From contig JAROAZ010000001.1 of the NCBI GenBank assembly GCA_029432775.1, positions 62,001-126,000 of the forward strand: a DNA stretch of 64,000 bases, read 5' to 3'. This document shows, one piece after another, positions 1-8,974 of this stretch (positions are counted from its first letter, which is position 1; every line of letters begins with the position of its first letter). Below the pieces are notes generated by a model, which had not been told where the DNA came from, searched no databases, and was given only the letters and a program-made list of their open reading frames with translations. This DNA comes from Pontiellaceae bacterium B12227. GTDB taxonomy: Bacteria; Verrucomicrobiota; Kiritimatiellia; Kiritimatiellales; Pontiellaceae. A program made the translations under genes and the position numbers.

Positions 1-1
1 A

Positions 2-1219
2 GAGCCTCTGATCCGGTTTGCGTATTTCAAGAGGCTGTTTGCCGGGGGGATTTCAAAACTTGATTATAAAGATCTCTCCGTGCGTGAGCTGATATTTGTG
101 GTGCACGTGCCGGTTCCGCTGTCGGAACTGGAGTGGTCGCTTCAAAATGCGGATGGGAAGCTGGGAAAGTGGGGAGAAAAGTACAGTAGTATTCAATACG
201 ATCACGATCGGCTCAATCAGTCCCGTTTTAGCTGGGACAACGGAACCTATACGCTGAACGCGATACGGAATCAGGGAGGGATTTGTGTGGATCAGGCGTA
301 TTTCAGTGTAATTACCGCCCGGTCGTTCGGGATTCCCTGTCTTTATTTCCGCGGTATCGGGGAGAGTTGCAACCACGCCTGGTTTGCATTTATGGAACGG
401 CCCGGAGAGTGGCATCTGGGGATTGGTCGATACGGTTCCGAATATACCACCGGATATGCCGTAAATCCGCAGACGAACATGCAGATGACCGATCATGATG
501 TTGCGTATACCTGTGAACGCTCATTGCAATCCGATGACGCCGATCGGGCTGAGTCGGACCTGGTTCTTGCCAGAGTACTCAAGGAGCGGGATCCCGATAG
601 TGCGCTGAAATGTGCAAAAGAAGCTCGAACTCTCATCAAGCGGTTTCTGCCTGCATGGGAAATGGAACGGGAAATTCTGATTAGCCAGCAGGAATACGAT
701 CTGCTTCAAAAACAATTTGACGAAAAGAAAGATGTCTTCAGAAAGTATCCCTACATTCTTGCTGACTCCGCGAAACTGATTAGTCAAACCCTGAAGAAGG
801 CCGGACATGCTGAGGAGGCGACCCTGGTCATAAAAAGTCTGGCGGGGGTGCTGGGCGATGATCAGGAAGATCTGACCTATTCGCTGGAGCTGGAGGAAAT
901 TGAGCGTATTGCGGCTTCCGGTAATATGAAAAAAGCCAGACGTGAACTGGAGCAAATGATGGAATCGCCTCAGTACGGAGGCAACAAGAGCTTTGGGTTA
1001 ATCAGTAAATATGTGGAAATGACGAAAAAATCGGGTGAAACCGCCGCCGCTGTCAAATTTCTGGAAGATTATGTCGAAACGCTGGTTCAAAAGTATCAGT
1101 TCCCTTCTTCCTACGAGGCGCGTCTGTGGTCCATGATGAAGCAGGCTTATCAAAACAACGGTGATTTGGCTGATATGGCCAAAGTGGAGACCAGAATTGA
1201 GCGCCTGAAATATCGTTAA
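2..1219 (+). CDS. Transglutaminase-like domain protein with C-terminal TPR-like helices (5' partial)
   Basis: The frame is open back to the first base of the window, so the gene starts upstream; the GTG at 80 is only the first in-window start codon. A papain-like transglutaminase core is visible: the Cys in GGICVDQAYFS (Cys codon 283-285), then RSFGIPCLYFRG and the His in CNHAWFAF, with an Asp probably following. The remaining ~230 residues are helical with TPR-like spacing (ALKCAKEAR, KKARRELEQM). Bacterial transglutaminase-like proteins are commonly proteases or peptide cross-linkers in the envelope. The substrate here is unknown and any signal peptide lies outside the window. The domain call is fairly secure, the function is not. 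Confidence 0.75.
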   Translation, partial: EPLIRFAYFKRLFAGGISKLDYKDLSVRELIFVVHVPVPLSELEWSLQNADGKLGKWGEKYSSIQYDHDRLNQSRFSWDNGTYTLNAIRNQGGICVDQAYFSVITARSFGIPCLYFRGIGESCNHAWFAFMERPGEWHLGIGRYGSEYTTGYAVNPQTNMQMTDHDVAYTCERSLQSDDADRAESDLVLARVLKERDPDSALKCAKEARTLIKRFLPAWEMEREILISQQEYDLLQKQFDEKKDVFRKYPYILADSAKLISQTLKKAGHAEEATLVIKSLAGVLGDDQEDLTYSLELEEIERIAASGNMKKARRELEQMMESPQYGGNKSFGLISKYVEMTKKSGETAAAVKFLEDYVETLVQKYQFPSSYEARLWSMMKQAYQNNGDLADMAKVETRIERLKYR

Positions 1220-1459
1220 TGCCGTTGTGTTCCCCAAAACCACCTATACTACATGATGTGGTGGTAAAGAATTGAAAGTTGCCGCTGTGAAATCCATTGC
1301 AGGTGATAGAGCACCCGGTATCAGTTCCTGATTCAGATGGCTCGTTACCTGAATTCGTGAATTGAAAATTTATGTAAAGCTTCGATAATAAGGACCTTAA
1401 AAAAGGTGGGTCCGATTCGTATTTATCTTTTCCTGTTTTTTTTCTTCAACTCAGGGGGG

Positions 1460-1507
1460 TGGCTATATATTGTGCGTTTGCTTCAGGGAGGGTACTACAT
1501 GTGGTAC
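1460..1507 (+). promoter_or_regulatory. Tandem NrdR-like boxes upstream of nrdJ
   Basis: Two 16-bp partial palindromes, TGGCTATATATTGTGC (1460-1475) and GTACTACATGTGGTAC (1492-1507), resemble the NrdR box consensus acaCwAtATaTwGtgt. Their centres are 32 bp apart, about three helical turns, which is the usual NrdR arrangement. They lie 77-124 bp before the nrdJ start. NrdR represses ribonucleotide reductase genes in most bacteria; nrdR itself is not in this window. The rest of the 364-bp gap (1220-1583) holds a weak hairpin at 1392-1413 (GGACC/GGTCC arms) and nothing else I can name. Confidence 0.65.
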
Positions 1508-1583
1508 ATTTATGTCAGGACGATTCTCTCCCTCCCGCAAGACTAAGCAGCAATGAACACTTTTATAAGGAAAGGGGCTCCGT

Positions 1584-3842
1584 ATGGTCATTAAGGTAAA
1601 AAAACGCGATTACGCAACGGTAGATTACGACGAAAAGAAAATCTACAAAGCCATTGAAAAGGCACTGAAAAGTTCTGTTCAGCATGATGACGGCGTACCA
1701 CAACATCTGGTAACAATCGTCAAGGACATCACAGCAAAACTGGACAACATTATTAATGGATACGCTCGTCGTGGAAGCGAAGAGATCGATGTTGAGCATA
1801 TTCAGGATCTGGTCGAGCAGCAGTTAATGGGTGCGGGTCTCTATGAAGTGGCCAAGGCATACATTCTCTACCGCGAAGAGCACAAACAGGCCCGTAACCA
1901 ACGTCTGCGTCCAGACGCGTCCGCCATTCAGGATTATATGCTGGCCAGTCGCTATGCCCGCTTCCTGCCGGAACTCGGACGTCGTGAAACGTATGCTGAA
2001 GCTGTCGGCCGTGTGCGCGACATGCACCTGCGCCAGTTTCCGAATGCGGAAGAGGATATCCGCTGGGCCTTTGATCAGGTGCTCGATAAGCGCTGTTTGC
2101 CCTCGATGCGCTCCATGCAGTTCGGGGGCAAGGCGATCGAAACCAATCATGCCCGCATGTATAACTGCACGTTCGGTATCTGCGATCGTCCTGAATTCTT
2201 TGCTGAAGGACTTTTCCTGCTGCTTTGCGGAACCGGAGTGGGCTTCAGCGTGGAGTTTGAGCACGTAGAAAAACTGCCTGCTCTTGCTCCCTCGGTTGAT
2301 GAAGGAAATGTGGTTCACTTTAATATTGAAGACACCATCGAAGGATGGGCCGATGCCATGCAGGCTCTGATGGATAGCTACATCAATGGCTATCTGGTTG
2401 AGTTTAACTATTCCATGATTCGTCCGCGTGGTGCTCAGCTGAGCACCTCCGGAGGACGCGCTCCGGGGCACGTTCCGCTGCGCCGCGCATTAGAGCGTGC
2501 CCGCGTTATTCTCGACAGTGCAGTTGGGCGAAAGCTCAAGCCTATCGAAGCATATGATGTCATGATGCATGCTGCGGACGCAGTGATTGCCGGTGGTGTT
2601 CGTCGTTCAGCTACCATCTGTCTCTTCTCGCCGGATGATGGCGAAATGATGAATGCCAAGCGTGGAAACTGGTTTGAAACCAACCCGCAGCGCGGCCGTT
2701 CGAACAACTCGGTTAAACTGATCCGTGGCGAAACCTCGAAAGCCCAGTTCCTGCGTATCTTCCAGAAACAGAAGGAATGGGGAGAGCCGGGATTCTATTT
2801 TGCAAATGATCAGTCACACGGTTGCAACCCTTGCTGTGAAATCGGCCTGAACCCTCATCTGGAAGTCAAAGATGACGACGGAAATGTGACCATCGAGTCC
2901 GGATGGCAGTTCTGCAACCTGACTGAAATCAATGGGGCACGTCTCCTTTCGGAAGATGATTTCCGCATTGCGGTTCGGGCAGCGACCATTATCGGTTCTC
3001 TGCAGGCGGCCTACACCACTTTCCCTTACCTAGGAGAAACCACGGAAAAACTTTGCCGCCGGGAGGCGCTGTTGGGGGTCTCGATTACCGGAATGATGGA
3101 CTCTCCGGCTATTACGCTTGATCCCGTAATGCAGAAAAAGATGGCTGAATATGCGATTGAAGTGAACCGGGAAATTACGCTGAAGATCGGTTCCGAACCG
3201 GCCGCCCGTTTGACTTGTGTTAAGCCGGCTGGATCCACTTCGCTGCTGCTGGGCACTGCTTCCGGTATCCATCCGCGTCATGCCCGTCGTTATTTCCGCC
3301 GAGCTCAGGCCAACAAGACGGATCCGGTTTATACCCACTTCAACGAAATGAACCCGCACATGTGTGAAGAGTCTGTTTGGAGCGCCAATAAGACCGACGA
3401 TGTGATCACGTTCTGTGTTGAGGCGCCGGAAGAAGCGATTATCCGTAGTGAAATGTCGGCGATGGATCTGCTCAAGCACGTGCATTCCACCCAGCAGAAC
3501 TGGGTGGTGCCGGGCACGGCACGTCCGGAGCTGAATCCGGGGCTGTACCATAATGTGTCTAACACGCTGACTGTTCGCGACGATGAATGGGATGCTGTTT
3601 CGGATTATATCTGGGAAAACCGCGCGGACTTCACCGGGATCAGCATGCTGGCCGCCGCGGGGGATAAGATGTATCAGCAGGCCCCGCACGAAGAGGTGCT
3701 TACTGCCCAGGACGAAACATTGTGGAACGAGCTTATCTCCAAGTTCAAGCCGGTTGACTACACGCTGATGCAAGAGGAAGCAGACGAGACTAACCTGCAG
3801 GGCGAAATTGCCTGTGCCGGTGGATCTTGCGAACTGGTTTAA
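1584..3842 (+). CDS. nrdJ: Adenosylcobalamin-dependent (class II) ribonucleotide reductase
   Basis: Makes deoxyribonucleotides by B12-dependent radical chemistry, without an oxygen-dependent radical subunit. An ATP-cone occupies residues ~3-95. The core follows the monomeric RTPR type: MYNCTFG (Cys195) and WQFCNL (Cys444) as the likely redox pair, LLCGTGVGFSV, IRPRGAQ, AGGVRRSA, and the active-site N-x-C-x-E as Asn415/Cys417/Glu419 in CNPCCEIGL. KPAGSTS resembles the phosphate-binding segment. The C-terminal CAGGSC (Cys744/Cys749) is the expected shuttle dithiol. The ATG at 1584 has a strong AAGGAAAGGGG site. The gene stands alone behind NrdR-like boxes. I saw no cobalamin riboswitch upstream, so control appears to be by dNTP level rather than B12. 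Confidence 0.95.
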   Translation: MVIKVKKRDYATVDYDEKKIYKAIEKALKSSVQHDDGVPQHLVTIVKDITAKLDNIINGYARRGSEEIDVEHIQDLVEQQLMGAGLYEVAKAYILYREEHKQARNQRLRPDASAIQDYMLASRYARFLPELGRRETYAEAVGRVRDMHLRQFPNAEEDIRWAFDQVLDKRCLPSMRSMQFGGKAIETNHARMYNCTFGICDRPEFFAEGLFLLLCGTGVGFSVEFEHVEKLPALAPSVDEGNVVHFNIEDTIEGWADAMQALMDSYINGYLVEFNYSMIRPRGAQLSTSGGRAPGHVPLRRALERARVILDSAVGRKLKPIEAYDVMMHAADAVIAGGVRRSATICLFSPDDGEMMNAKRGNWFETNPQRGRSNNSVKLIRGETSKAQFLRIFQKQKEWGEPGFYFANDQSHGCNPCCEIGLNPHLEVKDDDGNVTIESGWQFCNLTEINGARLLSEDDFRIAVRAATIIGSLQAAYTTFPYLGETTEKLCRREALLGVSITGMMDSPAITLDPVMQKKMAEYAIEVNREITLKIGSEPAARLTCVKPAGSTSLLLGTASGIHPRHARRYFRRAQANKTDPVYTHFNEMNPHMCEESVWSANKTDDVITFCVEAPEEAIIRSEMSAMDLLKHVHSTQQNWVVPGTARPELNPGLYHNVSNTLTVRDDEWDAVSDYIWENRADFTGISMLAAAGDKMYQQAPHEEVLTAQDETLWNELISKFKPVDYTLMQEEADETNLQGEIACAGGSCELV

Positions 3843-3865
3843 AGCTGTACCTGGAATATCATCGG

Positions 3866-3896
3866 ACGCGTTCCCGGAAACGGGAACGCGTTTTTT
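3866..3896 (+). terminator. Rho-independent terminator of nrdJ
   Basis: An 11-bp perfect stem (ACGCGTTCCCG / CGGGAACGCGT) with a GAAA loop runs into six T residues, 24 bp after the nrdJ stop. Confidence 0.92.
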
Positions 3897-4032
3897 GTTT
3901 GTCCGGATGGCATTACGTTGAATTCCATCACAAATGGACCGGCTGAAGTGCGAAAGGGCAGAGCGGGGTGCTGGCGGAACGGGCTGGGACGGCGGCAACA
4001 TGTTGAAAAAGGCCGATTCCCCCCGAAAAAAG

Positions 4033-4076
4033 TTCCAGCCGCTGGAAGTTTTCTGCTAGTTTTCCAAGCTTTGGAA
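4033..4076. repeat. Pair of TTCCA-N5-TGGAA palindromes in the pyrF leader
   Basis: TTCCAGCCGCTGGAA (4033-4047, perfect 7-bp arms) and TTCCAAGCTTTGGAA (4062-4076) start 29 bp apart, and the second ends 18 bp before the pyrF ATG. Both belong to the dispersed 15-bp family described at 4033-63504. As the only pair found immediately upstream of a biosynthetic gene, they could act as an operator; that role is inferred. Confidence 0.75.
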
Positions 4077-4094
4077 CACAGAAAGGATTTTCGC

Positions 4095-4787
4095 ATGAAG
4101 AAAGCTGATTTGATCGTGGCACTGGATGTGCCGAATGCTGAGGCAATGGAAGCAAAATTACAGGAATTGCCCGACTTTATCGAGTGGTACAAAGTGGGGT
4201 TGGAAATTTTCTGCGCCGAGGGGCCGAGTGTTTTGGAACCGCTGAAAAAACGCGGTAAGAAAATATTTCTCGATCTTAAACTGCACGATATTCCGCAGAC
4301 CGTGGCAAATGCGGTGAAAACCGCGGCCTCACATGGGGTTAACCTGATGACCGTTCATGCTATCGGCGGGCGCGCCATGCTGGAAGCGGCTGCCAATGCC
4401 GCAAAGGAATGCGAACATCCGCCCAAGATTGTGGCGGTAACCACATTGACCAGTCTCAGCGCCGATGATTTTACCGATCTTGGAATCAACCGCACGGTTT
4501 CTGAACAGGCCGTTGAGCTGGGGCGCCTGGCTATTTCGTCCGGAATCGATGGCATGGTGACCAGTGCGCACGAAGCCAAAGCGTTGAGAGATGCCTTTCC
4601 GGAAGCGATTCTGGTTACCCCGGGGATTCGTATGCCGGATGGCGATATTGGCGACCAGAAACGTGTGGCATCGCCGTCGTTTGCTGTCGAGCAGGGCGCA
4701 ACGCACCTGGTGATCGGCCGCCCGATTATGCATGCAGAGGATCCGACGAAAGCTGCAACGGCCATGCTGGAAGATATGAATAAATAG
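4095..4787 (+). CDS. pyrF: Orotidine 5'-phosphate decarboxylase
   Basis: Catalyses OMP to UMP, the last step of pyrimidine synthesis. The 230-residue product matches the usual single-domain TIM barrel. The signature LDLKLHDIPQTV carries the Asp-x-Lys and Asp catalytic residues, and the C-terminal phosphate-binding region reads LVTPGIRMPDGD followed by VIGRPI. An open frame extends upstream to 3918, but the ATG at 4095 is preferred: AGAAAGGA precedes it and the protein then begins KKADLIVALDVP, as family members do. The gene lies 8 bp before purQ on the same strand, so pyrimidine and purine synthesis appear co-transcribed. Two palindromes of the dispersed family lie just upstream. Confidence 0.95.
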   Translation: MKKADLIVALDVPNAEAMEAKLQELPDFIEWYKVGLEIFCAEGPSVLEPLKKRGKKIFLDLKLHDIPQTVANAVKTAASHGVNLMTVHAIGGRAMLEAAANAAKECEHPPKIVAVTTLTSLSADDFTDLGINRTVSEQAVELGRLAISSGIDGMVTSAHEAKALRDAFPEAILVTPGIRMPDGDIGDQKRVASPSFAVEQGATHLVIGRPIMHAEDPTKAATAMLEDMNK

Positions 4788-4795
4788 GGGATATG

Positions 4796-5596
4796 ATGAG
4801 TAAACCAAAAGTTTTAATAATCACTGGGTATGGCGTGAACTGCGAAGCAGAATCCGCCCATGCGTGGACGCTTGCAGGAGCTGAGCCTGAACTGGTTCAT
4901 TTGAACGATCTGCTGGATCATCCGGATCAGCTGGAAAACTTCCAGGCAATCATGTTTATTGGCGGATTCTCCTATGGTGATCATATGACCAGCGGCCACG
5001 TTTTTGCCCTGCGGGTTAAGCACCACATGGAGGCCCAACTGCAGAAGTTTGTCGATGATGGTAAACTGATTATGGGTATCTGCAACGGGTTCCAGGTCAT
5101 GACCAAGATGGGGTTGCTGCCGGGGCTCGATGGAAACTACTTTGAACCGACCGTTGCCTTGATGCAGAACGACTGTGGCACTTTCCAGAATTTCTGGTGT
5201 GATATCCGTTTTGAAGAAGATTCTCCGTGCGTATTTACCAAAGGGCTCGGAACCCTCCCGCTGCCGATTCGTCACGGCGAAGGAAAAATTTTCACATTGG
5301 ATGCTGAGCTGATTGAAAAGGCCGAGGCGGCTGGGTGTGCTGCGGCGCGATATGTGGATGCTGACAATAATCCGACGCAAGAGTTTCCTGCCAACCCGAA
5401 CGGATCGCTCAATGCGATTGCCGGTTTGACTGATCCTTCCGGGCGAATCTTTGGAATGATGCCTCACCCGGAGGCGTATCTCTTTCCGGAAAACCATCCG
5501 AACTGGGATAAGCAGAAACTGGATTCCGAGCTGCCTGAGCAGGGGCTGGGACTCAAATTGTTCCAGAACGCTGTAAATTTTATTAACAGCAATTAG
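4796..5596 (+). CDS. purQ: Phosphoribosylformylglycinamidine synthase, glutamine amidotransferase subunit
   Basis: Supplies ammonia from glutamine for conversion of FGAR to FGAM in purine synthesis. It is a class I amidotransferase: the nucleophile Cys sits in MGICNGFQ, and the His-Glu pair in MMPHPEA near the C-terminus. At about 266 residues it is longer than the ~227-residue Bacillus type. Two ATGs lie in tandem at 4793 and 4796; the second is better spaced from the AGGGG overlapping the pyrF stop. The partner purL is not in the window, while purM lies 56 kb away on the other strand. Confidence 0.93.
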   Translation: MSKPKVLIITGYGVNCEAESAHAWTLAGAEPELVHLNDLLDHPDQLENFQAIMFIGGFSYGDHMTSGHVFALRVKHHMEAQLQKFVDDGKLIMGICNGFQVMTKMGLLPGLDGNYFEPTVALMQNDCGTFQNFWCDIRFEEDSPCVFTKGLGTLPLPIRHGEGKIFTLDAELIEKAEAAGCAAARYVDADNNPTQEFPANPNGSLNAIAGLTDPSGRIFGMMPHPEAYLFPENHPNWDKQKLDSELPEQGLGLKLFQNAVNFINSN

Positions 5597-5621
5597 ATTT
5601 TCCAAACACCGGAACTATTCT

Positions 5622-5656
5622 AAACCCGTTGGCGCAAAGCTGGCGGGTTTCGTTTT
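5622..5656 (+). terminator. Terminator after pyrF-purQ
   Basis: AAACCCG (5622-5628) pairs with CGGGTTT (5644-5650) and is followed by CGTTTT. A degenerate family palindrome, TTCCAAACACCGGAA, lies just before it at 5600-5614. The element abuts the convergent kinase gene. Confidence 0.7.
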
Positions 5657-8600
5657 AGATTAAATCGGTGATGTCGAGAGGAACGATGATCATGATGGTT
5701 GTTCCCCGGCCTGGCTTCGACTCAATTCGCATAGACCCATGGATGTGTTCAATGCGTTCCCGCATGCTGAAAAGTCCGTAACCGGGAGCAGAAGATGAGT
5801 TCACCTTGTCCGTTTCAAATCCATTGCCCTTGTCAGACACGACCAGGTGAACTTTATCGCTATAGGTTGAAATTCCTATCTCGGCATGACTGACTCCTGC
5901 ATGTTTTGCAATGTTCACAAGCAGTTCTTTGGCGCATCGGAAAATCAGTGCGGATGTGTCCCGATCGAGTACAATCCGTAAACCTGCTGTTTGCAGCTCA
6001 ATTTCGAGTCCAAAGAACTTTTCCATTTCAATGGCCATGCGCTCAAGTCCGGCTCCTATATCGGTTTCGTACAAAGAAGTCGGGCTGATTTCCCATGTCA
6101 GCGTTTTTGTTGAATGCATAATGCGGGAGAGCAACTCATTAATCTGATGAAACAGTTCCTTGTTCTTCTTTTCCTCGCCCGTATCTGCAAATACTGAAAG
6201 TTTCATATTTAAACCGGCGAGCATTTGGCCAATATGGTCATGAAGAGCAACGGCCAGGTGCCGTCGTTCATTATCTTCTGCCTTCAGCAGATCCTGAGTT
6301 AATGCCCGGAGTCGGTTTTGGTACTCGATATCGCGGTCATGCGCCAGTTTAAGTTCCGTAATATCATTGGCCACTCCCTGGATGACGCTGGGGTTTCCGT
6401 CTTCATCTCTCAGGATATTGTTAAATCCAGTATACCAGTGTGTTTCGCCATTTTTCCATTTCATGCGGTATTCCACATGATATTTGTCCAGGCCCTTGTC
6501 AAGAGCCTCCTGAGCGCTGTCTTCCATCATGGAATAATCTTCTGCAGGAATTAGATCCGACCATTTCCGGCCTTTAATTGTAAAGTCTTCTGCAGGGTAT
6601 CCGGTAATGGAAATATTACTGGATACATGAAGCGTCGGAAATTCATCGGAAACTTCAAAGCGGTATGTGAACGAATTGCTACCTATAACAATGTCATGGA
6701 ACTGCTGCAGTTCGGAGACGGCCAGCTCGAGATCCGTAAGAATACGGTCATTGCGTTTCCGCACCCTAACAGTTTCGGAGACATCTTTCAGCAGGCCCTG
6801 AATCTGCACTACATTTCCTTCTTTATCTCTGTTGAACTGATTCCAGCTTTCCATGTGGCGAATTTCGCCTGTGCCGGTAATGATGCGGGACAAGAGGTTG
6901 AATGTGTTCTGATTCTGATCTACAGCGTTCTGCACCACTTTTTCCACGGCCGGAACATCATCTGGATGATTAATACTGATCCATGGAACCTTCCCGGAAA
7001 GCAGGGCTTCCTGAGAGTACCCCCATAGCGAAATATTTTCTGAAATGAATTCAACCGGCCATTCTCCCGGGATGTAACTCAAACGATAAACAACAACTGG
7101 ACTGTTGGAGACAATCTGATGAAACTGCTCGATCTCCTTAATAGATGTCTCGAGTTTATTCTGATACTGGATATCCCGCTTCTGAGCGGTTTTTCGGTCC
7201 GTGATATCCATCACCAGTCCCTGAATGCTTAAGGGTTTCGCTCCGTTATTCCGGATCACCTTATTCCAGCTTTGATACCAGTGAGTTTCTCCGTTTTTCC
7301 AATTGATCCTGAATTCAATACTGTAATTGTCGATGCCGATTTCGATATTCTGTAATGCAGTATGCACGAGAGCCGAATAATCTTCTTCAGGTACCACCTC
7401 TTTCCAGGTGATTTCGCCCGAGAGAAATTGCCGGGAGGAGTAGCCGGTTACTGAAATATTATCTGATACAAATTGAGCGGTGAAATTCGGATCTATTTTA
7501 CTGCTGTATGTGAAAACAGGACTGTTGGATACAATTTGATTAAACTCACGCAATTCGTTCATCGTTTGGTTGAGTTTCTGTGCGTATGTCTGGAGGTGTT
7601 GCTCGGCTTTTCTACGTTCTGTGATGTCTAAAGAGGATCCCTGAAGTTTAATAGGTACACCAGCTTCGTTTTTGATGATTAGATAGTGGTTCAGGTTGAT
7701 ACGGGTTTCCCCTGATTTCATCAGAAGAAATGTTTCAATGGAAAAACAGTCATTTCCACTTTCGAGTGCTTTTCCATATGCATCCAGCAACCGTTCAAGT
7801 TCATTTTCGGGAAGAACCTGGTCCCATGTCACTTGTCCTGTTCGGAATTCCTCGGCGGAATAACCGGTTCGTTCAATATTATCCGAGACATAAATCGTGG
7901 AAAAATCATTCTGGATATCTAGGCTGAAAATCAGGAGCGGGCAGTTGTTTATGGTAGTCCTGAAGTCAGTTAATTCATTCAGGGTGTGCGTAAGTTCGCC
8001 GACCTGCTCACGAATCTTTTCACGCATGCGGTTCAATTCGGTCGCTACTTGCTGAACTTCAGCCGGGCCCTTTAATTCAATTTCTTTTTCAAATTCTCCT
8101 GAAGAAATCAGCTTTGCCGCTGAAGCAAGTTGTGAAACGGGACCGGTCAACCATCGTGCAAACCACTGACTGATAAAAAAGCCTAATATCAGGAGAAACA
8201 GGGTTGTGATAATTGAGTGGCGAACTAAATCAGGGACCATAGCCTGAATTGTTGACATCTTAACGCTGGCCCCGAATAGATATTTCCGGCCATGACCATC
8301 AACTTCAGGAATCAATACCGCTCTTATGTCTCCCCATTTATCAATGTTATTCTGATATTGGACTTCCATGGTTCGGAAGGCGGCTTCGTACAGTTCCGGG
8401 TTGGAATGCGGCTCGAAAAAGGCCGCGTGTTTTCCGCTTTTAACATCTTTGTCCGGCGAGGTTGAAGTTGTGAACACGGGATGATCATCAATCAGCATCA
8501 GGCTCCAGAGATATTCTAGGCCAAGCTCTTCGCTGATTTTGTTAAAGCGCGAAGTGATTGCATCGTGTTCTTCGGGGCTGAGTGAGTGCGCACCACTGAG

Positions 8601-8792
8601 TTGATCGTGAAAGTTATCCGGCAACATCGCTTTTGCCATTTTTGCCGCAACCCGGAGCGAAGAATCGATTTTATCGAATTCGAAGTTTCGATGATAATTA
8701 AAGTCTACCCATGCAATCAATAACGACAATGGAATGACCAACATCAGCATGATGCTCAGTACGGCAGTTTTCATTTCCAATCCATCGAACAT
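5655..8792 (-). CDS. Membrane sensor histidine kinase with HAMP and four PAS domains (NarL-type)
   Basis: Numbered from the TTG at 8798, transmembrane segments lie at ~12-30 and ~195-216 around a ~165-residue periplasmic sensor, then HAMP (~217-268). Four PAS domains follow (~280-395, 415-535, 555-675, 695-815), several ending in the DITxR/DITEL form. The transmitter is HisKA_3 type: ALHDHIGQML carries phospho-acceptor His853. The ATPase domain has KELLVNIAKHA (N box, Asn962), SDKGNGF and GYGLFSMRERI. The ATG at 8792 is preferred to the TTG. Repeated motifs among PAS 2-4 (QIVSNSPV, WKNGETHWY) suggest internal duplication. No response regulator is adjacent, so it is an orphan; LuxR-type partners are usual for this class. 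Confidence 0.92.
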   Translation of the reverse strand: MFDGLEMKTAVLSIMLMLVIPLSLLIAWVDFNYHRNFEFDKIDSSLRVAAKMAKAMLPDNFHDQLSGAHSLSPEEHDAITSRFNKISEELGLEYLWSLMLIDDHPVFTTSTSPDKDVKSGKHAAFFEPHSNPELYEAAFRTMEVQYQNNIDKWGDIRAVLIPEVDGHGRKYLFGASVKMSTIQAMVPDLVRHSIITTLFLLILGFFISQWFARWLTGPVSQLASAAKLISSGEFEKEIELKGPAEVQQVATELNRMREKIREQVGELTHTLNELTDFRTTINNCPLLIFSLDIQNDFSTIYVSDNIERTGYSAEEFRTGQVTWDQVLPENELERLLDAYGKALESGNDCFSIETFLLMKSGETRINLNHYLIIKNEAGVPIKLQGSSLDITERRKAEQHLQTYAQKLNQTMNELREFNQIVSNSPVFTYSSKIDPNFTAQFVSDNISVTGYSSRQFLSGEITWKEVVPEEDYSALVHTALQNIEIGIDNYSIEFRINWKNGETHWYQSWNKVIRNNGAKPLSIQGLVMDITDRKTAQKRDIQYQNKLETSIKEIEQFHQIVSNSPVVVYRLSYIPGEWPVEFISENISLWGYSQEALLSGKVPWISINHPDDVPAVEKVVQNAVDQNQNTFNLLSRIITGTGEIRHMESWNQFNRDKEGNVVQIQGLLKDVSETVRVRKRNDRILTDLELAVSELQQFHDIVIGSNSFTYRFEVSDEFPTLHVSSNISITGYPAEDFTIKGRKWSDLIPAEDYSMMEDSAQEALDKGLDKYHVEYRMKWKNGETHWYTGFNNILRDEDGNPSVIQGVANDITELKLAHDRDIEYQNRLRALTQDLLKAEDNERRHLAVALHDHIGQMLAGLNMKLSVFADTGEEKKNKELFHQINELLSRIMHSTKTLTWEISPTSLYETDIGAGLERMAIEMEKFFGLEIELQTAGLRIVLDRDTSALIFRCAKELLVNIAKHAGVSHAEIGISTYSDKVHLVVSDKGNGFETDKVNSSSAPGYGLFSMRERIEHIHGSMRIESKPGRGTTIMIIVPLDITDLI

Positions 8793-8974
8793 TTTCAAAG
8801 TGACCCCATATAAATGATGTTACTTCGGTGGGCAAAAATAGAAAAGGAAACAAGCTTGAGTTTTTAGAAAAATGGAGTTTCGACAATCTTGATATGTTAG
8901 AAAGAAGGTTAATACGAGAACGTATGGTCATACATTCATTAAAACGAGTGAATTGAATTTGAATCAATCTCCAA

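Noticed and set aside
1220..1583. Cobalamin riboswitch before the B12-dependent nrdJ
   Set aside because: No B12-box-like conserved core is present; NrdR-like boxes explain the region better.
3030..4001. 323-codon frame antisense to nrdJ and its terminator
   Set aside because: Crosses a clear terminator and has no coding features.
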